Part shown: positions 58,498-64,000 of the stretch, piece after piece
How positions within the stretch are numbered: the stretch's first letter is position 1
Layout of the letters: each line of letters starts with the position of its first letter
NCBI RefSeq assembly: GCF_004217285.1
Contig: NZ_SHKS01000001.1
Location: 813,195-877,194 of the forward strand
Reading direction: 5' to 3'
DNA length: 64,000 nucleotides
Origin: Streptomyces sp. BK239
GTDB taxonomy: Bacteria; Actinomycetota; Actinomycetes; Streptomycetales; Streptomycetaceae
Translations under genes and position numbers: made by a program
Notes under the pieces: model-generated
Seen by the model: the letters and a program-made list of their open reading frames with translations, nothing else
Told to the model about the DNA's origin: nothing
Database searches by the model: none

Positions 58498-58698
58498 TCA
58501 GGAGGTGACGGAGGTGAACTCCTCGAGGACGCGCTGCGCCTCGAAACGGTCCTTGGCGCGGCGGCGGTCCTCCAGCACGGAGGTCCAGGCGTTGCGCCGG
58601 GCGGTGCGCTGGCCGCCGCTCATGAGCAGGGACTCGACGGCGCGCAGGGCGTCGGTGAAGGAAGGGATCGCGGTGGCGCGGACGGGCGCGGCCTGCAT
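58498..58698 (-). CDS. Conserved small protein, 66 aa
   Basis: A 66-residue helical protein (MQAAPVRATAIPSFTDALRA, then an Arg-rich middle RRAKDRFEAQRVLEEF). ATG 58698 has GAGGGGG upstream, and a promoter TTGACC-N17-TAACAC lies at 58802-58774. ATG 58767 would add 23 residues that contain the transcribed leader and is not preferred. It sits between lipA and the DUF4191 gene. No function is known to me. Confidence 0.72.
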   Translation of the reverse strand: MQAAPVRATAIPSFTDALRAVESLLMSGGQRTARRNAWTSVLEDRRRAKDRFEAQRVLEEFTSVTS

Positions 58699-58773
58699 GT
58701 GGAGGTCCCCCTCAGTGCGGCTTGGGCACGAAACGACGTGGTCGACGTGAAGTGATACCAGCGTCACTGTTTG

Positions 58774-58802
58774 GTGTTACCAGGGCGTGACCGACCGGTC
58801 AA
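58774..58802 (-). promoter_or_regulatory. Promoter of the 66-aa protein gene
   Basis: On the minus strand TTGACC (58802-58797), 17-bp spacer, TAACAC (58779-58774), a near-consensus vegetative promoter 75 bp before the start codon. Confidence 0.6.
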
Positions 58803-58841
58803 ACGTCCATGAAGCCCCGGTGCGCTGGGCATAAACGTCGA

Positions 58842-58888
58842 CGCGGCCCTGACGTATGCCCTCATCTGCGAGGACGGTCAGGACCGCG
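58842..58888 (-). terminator. Possible lipA terminator
   Basis: CGCGGCCCTGAC and GTCAGGACCGCG pair over 12 bp with one mismatch, loop 23 bases, 90 bp after the lipA stop. Confidence 0.45.
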
Positions 58889-58978
58889 TCGTTTCGGCCG
58901 CTACCGGCCAGTAGCCGCTTGTGCCCGAATTCACACGCTTGCCCGGCGGCCATCCGGGGAACGGCGATTGACCCGGTG

Positions 58979-59968
58979 TCAGACGGCCTGGGCTGCTGCG
59001 ACCTCGTCGCCGCGCCGCGAAGCGGAGGACTCGCGCGACTCCATCGCCATCCCGTAGAGCCGGCCGGCGCGGTACGACGAACGCACCAGCGGACCCGACA
59101 TCACACCGGAGAAGCCGATCTCCTCGGCCTCCTCCTTCAGCTCGACGAACTCCTGCGGCTTCACCCAGCGCTCCACCGGGTGGTGGCGCACCGAAGGCCG
59201 CAGGTACTGGGTGATGGTGATGAGCTCGCAGCCCGCCTCGTGCAGCTGGCGCAGCGCCTCGCTGACCTCCTCGCGGGTCTCGCCCATCCCGAGGATCAGG
59301 TTCGACTTGGTGACGAGCCCGTGGTCGCGGGCGGCGGTCAGCACGCCGAGGGAGCGCTCGTAGCGGAAGCCGGGGCGGATCCGCTTGAAGATGCGGGGCA
59401 CGGTCTCGACGTTGTGCGCGAAGACCTCGGGCCGGGAGTCGAAGACCTCGCGCAGCAGCTCCGGGACGGCGTTGAAGTCGGGGGCGAGCAGCTCGACCTT
59501 GGTGTGGCCGCCCTCGCGCCCCGAGGTCTGCTGGTGGATCTGGCGCACGGTCTCCGCGTACAGCCAGGCCCCGCCGTCCTCCAGGTCGTCGCGGGCGACG
59601 CCGGTGATGGTGGCGTAGTTCAGGTCCATGGTGACCACGGACTCGCCCACGCGGCGCGGCTCGTCCCGGTCGAGGGCCTCGGGCTTGCCGGTGTCGATCT
59701 GGCAGAAGTCGCAACGCCGGGTGCACTGGTCGCCGCCGATGAGGAACGTCGCCTCGCGGTCCTCCCAGCACTCGTAGATGTTGGGACAGCCGGCTTCCTG
59801 GCAGACGGTGTGCAGCCCCTCGCTCTTCACGAGCTTCTGCATCTGCGTGTACTCGGGGCCCATTTTCGCCCGGGTCTTGATCCACTCGGGCTTGCGCTCG
59901 ATGGGGGTCTGGCTGTTGCGGACCTCCAGGCGCAGCATCTTGCGTCCGTCGGGTGCGACTGCGGACAC
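58979..59968 (-). CDS. lipA: Lipoyl synthase
   Basis: A 329-residue radical-SAM enzyme that inserts two sulphur atoms into protein-bound octanoyl groups. The auxiliary iron-sulphur cluster Cys are in [13 protein letters not shown]; the SAM cluster is CTRRCDFC (CxxxCxxC). [41 protein letters not shown] and the C-terminal VRSSY Ser (RSSYRAG) are also present. Start GTG 59968. It follows lipB on the same strand after a 132-bp gap that contains a hairpin, so the two may be partly separate in expression. Substrate proteins are the E2 subunits of dehydrogenases and GcvH. Confidence 0.97.
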   Translation of the reverse strand: MSAVAPDGRKMLRLEVRNSQTPIERKPEWIKTRAKMGPEYTQMQKLVKSEGLHTVCQEAGCPNIYECWEDREATFLIGGDQCTRRCDFCQIDTGKPEALDRDEPRRVGESVVTMDLNYATITGVARDDLEDGGAWLYAETVRQIHQQTSGREGGHTKVELLAPDFNAVPELLREVFDSRPEVFAHNVETVPRIFKRIRPGFRYERSLGVLTAARDHGLVTKSNLILGMGETREEVSEALRQLHEAGCELITITQYLRPSVRHHPVERWVKPQEFVELKEEAEEIGFSGVMSGPLVRSSYRAGRLYGMAMESRESSASRRGDEVAAAQAV

Positions 59969-60045
59969 GACCGGCTCCCTAGCGATTGATTCTTCGGCGG
60001 CTTTAAGCGTACGCCCGTTGATTCGAAACCCGGTGCGGGTGTCGG

Positions 60046-60121
60046 CCCCGCTGGGGGCTGCCGCCCCCAGGACCCCGCTCCGGCCGGGACGGCCTCGTCC
60101 TCAGACGCCGGACGGGCTCAG
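60046..60121. repeat. Dispersed Streptomyces intergenic repeat at the lipB 3' end
   Basis: CTGGGGGC-TGCC-GCCCCCAG hairpin (60051-60070) followed by GTCCTCAGACGCCGGACGGG (60097-60116). I recall this pair of sequences as a common intergenic element of Streptomyces genomes. The last codons of lipB (SPSGV) fall inside it. The hairpin would serve as the lipB terminator. Confidence 0.6.
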
Positions 60122-60919
60122 GGGTGCTGGCGTCTCCTCGATGACCCGCGGCTTCAGGTCGGCGTTCCCCAGTACGTCCGTCAGATGGCGCTCCACGACG
60201 GGCAGGACCTCCTCGATGGTCACCTCGCGGCCCAGCTCGTGGGAGAGGGAGGTGACGCCCGCGTCGCGGATGCCGCAGGGGATGATCTTGTCGAAGTTGG
60301 ATGTGTCCGGGTTCACGTTCAGGGCGAAGCCGTGCATGGTGACGCCCTTGGCGACCCGGATGCCCATGGCGCAGATCTTGCGGTCCTCGCGCCGCTGGCC
60401 GGCGTTGGAGGGGGCGTACTCGGGGCCGTTGAGGCGGGGGTCGAACTCGTCGTCGGTCAGCCGGGGGTCGAAGTCGAGGGAGAGCCCGCCCAGTGCGGGG
60501 CGCTGCTCCACCGGGTCGCCGAGGACCCAGACCCCGGCCCGGCCCTCCACCCGGCTGGTCTCCACGCCGAACTCCGCGCAGACCCGGATCATCGCGTCCT
60601 CCAGGCGGCGCAGGTGGGCCACGACGTCCACCGGGCGCGGGAGCTTCTGGATGGGGTAGCCGACCAGCTGGCCCGGGCCGTGCCAGGTGATCTTCCCGCC
60701 GCGGTCCACGTCGACGACCGGCGTTCCGTCCAGCGGCCGCTCGTCGTCCGCCGTGCGCCGGCCCGCCGTGTACACCGGGGGGTGCTCCAGCAGCAGGACG
60801 GTGTCGGGGACCTCGTCGGCGAACCGGGCCGCGTGCACCCGGCGCTGCTCGTCCCAGGCCTCCTGGTACTCGACGGCGTCCGCGCCGAACCCCATACGGA
60901 CGAACCGCAGCTCGCTCAC
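60101..60919 (-). CDS. lipB: Octanoyl-ACP:protein octanoyltransferase
   Basis: A 272-residue enzyme that moves octanoyl from acyl carrier protein to lipoyl domains, the step before LipA. Motifs: [60 protein letters not shown] and the catalytic Cys in IIPCGI. GTG 60919 has GGGAGG ten bases upstream. The C-terminal tail after residue 255 is variable and is encoded by a dispersed repeat. A 24-residue insertion ([20 protein letters not shown]) between the active-site halves is notable. Confidence 0.95.
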   Translation of the reverse strand: MSELRFVRMGFGADAVEYQEAWDEQRRVHAARFADEVPDTVLLLEHPPVYTAGRRTADDERPLDGTPVVDVDRGGKITWHGPGQLVGYPIQKLPRPVDVVAHLRRLEDAMIRVCAEFGVETSRVEGRAGVWVLGDPVEQRPALGGLSLDFDPRLTDDEFDPRLNGPEYAPSNAGQRREDRKICAMGIRVAKGVTMHGFALNVNPDTSNFDKIIPCGIRDAGVTSLSHELGREVTIEEVLPVVERHLTDVLGNADLKPRVIEETPAPLSPSGV

Positions 60920-61153
60920 GGTAAAGCGCCTCCCTAGACGTGACTGGCGCGAATCGCGCCCACGCCACTGTACGTCCGCCCCCGGCACGTCAGCCGTGCG
61001 GCCAATCCTCACACGATCGGATGAATGAACGTCGAGATGTGCGACCGCATGCTCACGCTCAGCTACATTCGCGCCGTTCACGAGGCCATTAGGGCTGCTC
61101 ACAGGGCAATCCGGGCACTTCAGCAGCCCGGAAGGCAGGAGACCGCACCGCAG

Positions 61154-62728
61154 ATGACGGAACGACCCGCGCAGCGCACTCCCAACCGCCAACTCGCCGC
61201 GCTCATCGCAGAAGCGGGCTTCTCCAACGCGGGTCTGGCCCGGCGCGTCGACCAGCTCGGTCTCGAACACGGCCTGGACCTCAGATACGACAAGACCTCC
61301 GTCACCCGGTGGCTGCGCGGTCAGCAGCCCCGGGGCACCACTCCCGCCCTCATCGCCGAGGTCTTCACCCGGCGTCTGGGCCGCCGGCTGACCGCCCAGG
61401 ACCTCGGCCTGGACGCCTGCGCGCCCGTGTACGCGGGACTGGAGTTCGCCGGCACGCCCGAGGAGGCCGTCGACATCGTCGGCGGGCTCTGGCGCAAGGA
61501 CTCCGGCAGCCATGCCGAACTCCGCAAGATCGCCTTCACCCCGGCAGGTCTCGTGGTGCCCAGCCGGGACTGGCTGATCGGGCGCGCGGACGACAGGGTC
61601 GCGCGCGAGCAGCCGTCGGCGGGGGCCGTGGCCCCGGCGCCGGCCCCCGCCGCCGCGGGAGCAGGGGCGCTCCCCGCGCCGGGCGGAGCGGCGGTGGTGG
61701 CCCGGGTGCCGTCCCAGGCGCGTCCCGGGGGCAGGCCCGCCGCCCCGCCGGGCGGCGTCGGCAGGGCCGGGCCCGGCGGGTCCGGGGTGCCCCGGCAGCG
61801 GGGCCCCGTCGAGCGCGGCCCCGGCCAGCGGGTCACCGGCGGCGACATCGCGGCGCTCCGCTCCGTCGGCGAACTCTTCCGCACCCTCGACGACATGTAC
61901 GGCGGCGGCCACGCCCGCCAGGCCCTCGTGCGCTACCTGGAGCACGAGTGCGAGCCGATGCTGCGCGGCGCCTACGGCGAGCAGACCGGACGCCGGCTTT
62001 TCGCCGCCGCCGCCGACCTCACCCGCCTCGCCGGCTGGACCTCCTTCGACATCGCCGCGCACGGGCTCGCCCAGCGGTACTTCGTACAGGCGCTGCGGCT
62101 GTCGCAGGCCGCCGGGGACCGGGCGTACGGGGCGTACGTGCTGGTCACCATGAGCCGCCAGGCCGTCTACCTCGGCCACGGGCGGGAGGCGGTGCAGCTC
62201 GCGCGCGTCGCCCAGCAGGGCGTCGGCGGCGGCGCGCCGCCCGTCGTCCAGGCGCTGCTGCACGCGGCGGAGGCGCGGGGGCACGGGACGCTGGGGGAGG
62301 TGCGGGCGTGCACCGCCTCCCTGGTGCGGGCGGAGCGGGCGCTGGAGACGGCCAAGCCGGGGGACGAGGTGCCGTTCTGGGCCCGGTTCTTCGACGAGGG
62401 GCAGCTCGCCGACGAGTTCGGGCACTGCCACCGGGATCTCCAGCAGTTCCGGGCGGCGGCGCAGCACGCCGAACGCTCCTTGCGGCTGCGCCCCGCGGGG
62501 TACGCGCGCAGCCGGCTCCTGTGCCGGGTGGTGCTGGCGTCGGCGCGACTGGGCCTGGGGGAGCTGGAACAGGCGTGCCTGCTGGCGGCCGAGGCCGCCG
62601 GCCAGGCCGCCGAGATGCGCTCCGTGCGGGCGGTGGAGTACGTACGGGACTTCGAGCGGCGCCTGGAGCCCTACCGGGACGCGGGCCCGGCCAGGGTGTA
62701 CCGCGAGAGGGTGGCGGCGCTGGGCTGA
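61154..62728 (+). CDS. Regulatory protein with N-terminal HTH-like and TPR-like regions (NsdA-like)
   Basis: A 524-residue protein. Residues 1-110 form a helix-turn-helix-like domain ([20 protein letters not shown] and [14 protein letters not shown]), then a 90-residue Ala/Pro/Gly-rich linker, then helical repeats to the end ([39 protein letters not shown]). This layout matches Streptomyces regulators related to NsdA, which affect sporulation and antibiotic production; the exact orthology is uncertain. ATG 61154 was chosen because the in-frame stretch from 61025 has low G/C at third positions and looks non-coding. Confidence 0.8.
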   Translation: MTERPAQRTPNRQLAALIAEAGFSNAGLARRVDQLGLEHGLDLRYDKTSVTRWLRGQQPRGTTPALIAEVFTRRLGRRLTAQDLGLDACAPVYAGLEFAGTPEEAVDIVGGLWRKDSGSHAELRKIAFTPAGLVVPSRDWLIGRADDRVAREQPSAGAVAPAPAPAAAGAGALPAPGGAAVVARVPSQARPGGRPAAPPGGVGRAGPGGSGVPRQRGPVERGPGQRVTGGDIAALRSVGELFRTLDDMYGGGHARQALVRYLEHECEPMLRGAYGEQTGRRLFAAAADLTRLAGWTSFDIAAHGLAQRYFVQALRLSQAAGDRAYGAYVLVTMSRQAVYLGHGREAVQLARVAQQGVGGGAPPVVQALLHAAEARGHGTLGEVRACTASLVRAERALETAKPGDEVPFWARFFDEGQLADEFGHCHRDLQQFRAAAQHAERSLRLRPAGYARSRLLCRVVLASARLGLGELEQACLLAAEAAGQAAEMRSVRAVEYVRDFERRLEPYRDAGPARVYRERVAALG

Positions 62729-62768
62729 CGGACGGCGGCGGGGGCGGCCGAAGGGCCCCGCACGGGCC

Positions 62769-62791
62769 GGGGGCTCCGGGGCGGAGCCCCC
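62769..62791. terminator. Terminator between convergent genes
   Basis: GGGGGCTCC pairs exactly with GGAGCCCCC, loop GGGGC, between the regulator and the oxidoreductase gene. Confidence 0.75.
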
Positions 62792-62809
62792 GGAGCCCCT
62801 CCAGTGCGT

Positions 62810-64000
62810 TCAGGCCGCTGCCTGCCGGGGCGCCGTCGGTGCGGGGTCGGCCGAGTGGAGGGACCCGGCGGCCCCGAGGTCGGTGAGGATCGCCGCCGCC
62901 GCCCGATGAGCCGAGTGCAACGCCCCCTGCACGGTGCTGCTGTCCCGGTGGTCGCCGCACACGTACAGCCCCGCCAGCAGCCGCACCGGCCGCCGCAGAT
63001 CGTGCGGAGCCGGCATCGCGGGGACCGCCTCCGGGGTGTGGTGCACGGCGAGCGTCTCCCAGCGTGCGGTCGGGACGCCGTACAGCCGGGCGAGATGGAT
63101 ACGGACCGCAGTGTCGACGCCGGCCGGCGGCGGGCCGAGGACTGTGGAGGAGATCAGCGTCCGCCCGGCCGGCGCCCGGCTCGGGTCGACCTCGCTGACC
63201 ACCGCCGTGTGGGCGACCGGACCGCCCCGGTCGGCGTCCAGGACCAGCGAGGCCCCGGTCGCCGGCGGCTCGTCGGTCGTGTGGTGCAGGACCGTCACGG
63301 GGTGGAAGCCGGGCACCCGCAGCCCGGGCAGCAGCTCCGCCGCCGTACGGGCGTCGGTCGCCACCAGCACCGCCCGGCACCGGAACACCCCGTGCTCGGC
63401 GGTCGCCACCTCGGTCGTCGACACCGAGGTGACCCGCACCCCCGTGTGCACGGTCCCCGCCGGCAGCGTCCGCGCGAGCAGCTCCGGCAGCACGTCCGCG
63501 CCGCCCTCCGGCAGGCACAGCCGCCCGGCGGCGAACGCGTGCAGCGCGAGGTCGGCGCACCGGCTGGAGGTGGTGAGCGCCGGGTCGCACAGCAGCGCGG
63601 CGAGCAGCGGACGCAGGAAGCCGTCGATGGTACGGGCGGGTAGCCCGCGGGCCGCCAGGGCCTGCGCGGCCGGCGCCTCGGGGCGGCGCAGCAGGTGCTC
63701 CACGGGCGTGGCCGCGAGCCGGGTCAGCGCGGCGCCGAGCCGCGCCTGGTCCACGGCGGTGCCCAGCGGCGCCCCCGCACGCACCCGCGGCGGGACCGCC
63801 ACAGCCCCGGGCGCGGCGGCGCGCGGCTTGGACAGCCCTCCGGGGCGAGGCAGCGCCCCCGGCCGAGGGGCGCTCGCCAGGGCGCGCACGGCGTGAAGTG
63901 CGCCCCTCGCGCTCCGTGCACCTCCCGCGCCCGGCTGTGCGCCCGCACGGTGGCGGCTTCCGTCGCTGTGCAGCAGCACTCCCGGGGCGAACGGACGCAG
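62810..64000 (-). CDS. FAD-dependent oxidoreductase (amine oxidase/phytoene desaturase-like), N terminus beyond window
   Basis: The frame is open to the right edge, so the FAD-binding N terminus is missing; about 396 residues are visible. LRPFAPGVLLHSDG at the edge, VLPELLARTLPAGTVHTGVRV, CRAVLVATDARTAAELLPG and the C-terminal LYVCGDHRDSSTVQGALHS (FAD-contact GD and final helix AHRAAAAIL) define a flavin monoamine oxidase/desaturase-type protein. The electron acceptor and substrate are unknown. It ends in TGA at 62810, tail to tail with the regulator gene. Confidence 0.85.
   Translation of the reverse strand: MRPFAPGVLLHSDGSRHRAGAQPGAGGARSARGALHAVRALASAPRPGALPRPGGLSKPRAAAPGAVAVPPRVRAGAPLGTAVDQARLGAALTRLAATPVEHLLRRPEAPAAQALAARGLPARTIDGFLRPLLAALLCDPALTTSSRCADLALHAFAAGRLCLPEGGADVLPELLARTLPAGTVHTGVRVTSVSTTEVATAEHGVFRCRAVLVATDARTAAELLPGLRVPGFHPVTVLHHTTDEPPATGASLVLDADRGGPVAHTAVVSEVDPSRAPAGRTLISSTVLGPPPAGVDTAVRIHLARLYGVPTARWETLAVHHTPEAVPAMPAPHDLRRPVRLLAGLYVCGDHRDSSTVQGALHSAHRAAAAILTDLGAAGSLHSADPAPTAPRQAAA

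Noticed and set aside
61025..61153. Possible 43-residue N-terminal extension of the regulator at 61154
   Set aside because: Third codon positions in this stretch are rich in A and T, unlike the gene body, so it looks like leader DNA.

Overview
The window is a 64 kb, very GC-rich, densely coding chromosomal segment of a Streptomyces (or very close relative). Evidence: strong G/C bias at third codon positions, frequent GTG starts, a cytoplasmic F420-dependent enzyme gene, two types of glutamine synthetase, a SARP/AfsR-type regulator, an msiK-less maltose ABC operon with MalR, and many secreted proteins. From memory, the gene order follows the S. coelicolor SCO219x-SCO224x neighbourhood in reverse. 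No tRNA, rRNA, CRISPR array, insertion sequence or prophage was seen.

Left part (1-16.6 kb): the 3' end of an NADPH:F420 reductase gene, a site-2-type membrane protease, a 1103-residue AfsR-like regulator, a DrrAB-type ABC exporter, panB, an MFS drug exporter with its own TetR gene and a perfect 31-bp palindromic operator, a membrane-anchored EEP phosphoesterase, a second MFS exporter, a secreted S53 (sedolisin) peptidase and a DUF3105-DUF305 pair.

Nitrogen genes are spread over the window: glnA2 (glutamine synthetase-like, 17 kb), glnE (GS adenylyltransferase, 20-23 kb, flanked on both sides by GC-rich minisatellites), a GlnRII-like winged-helix regulator (48 kb), glnII (49 kb) and glnA (56 kb). 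Sequences with the exact a-b-a-b, 11-bp-period layout of GlnR boxes lie upstream of glnII and glnA. A half box lies upstream of glnA2. GlnA carries the adenylylation tyrosine (Tyr397) that GlnE would modify.

The centre (24.7-38.5 kb) is a starch/maltodextrin block: malR, divergent malEFG, aglA, a secreted alpha-amylase and an 1808-residue secreted amylase-pullulanase. The two exo-enzyme genes share a duplicated promoter/leader with the same spacing of motifs, probably under MalR. The enzymes degrade starch and branched glucans outside the cell, MalEFG imports maltodextrins (the ATPase must be elsewhere), and AglA hydrolyses them inside.

The right part holds a receiver-SpoIIE phosphatase with a Lys-to-Met receiver, a sigma-factor-like membrane fusion protein, two Q/N- or P/Q-rich secreted proteins of similar layout, the HtpX-PspAB pair, lipB-lipA and a regulator. 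A 40-codon ORF between glnII and glnRII is probably a small protein or a cysteine-type leader peptide. The right edge cuts an FAD-dependent oxidoreductase.
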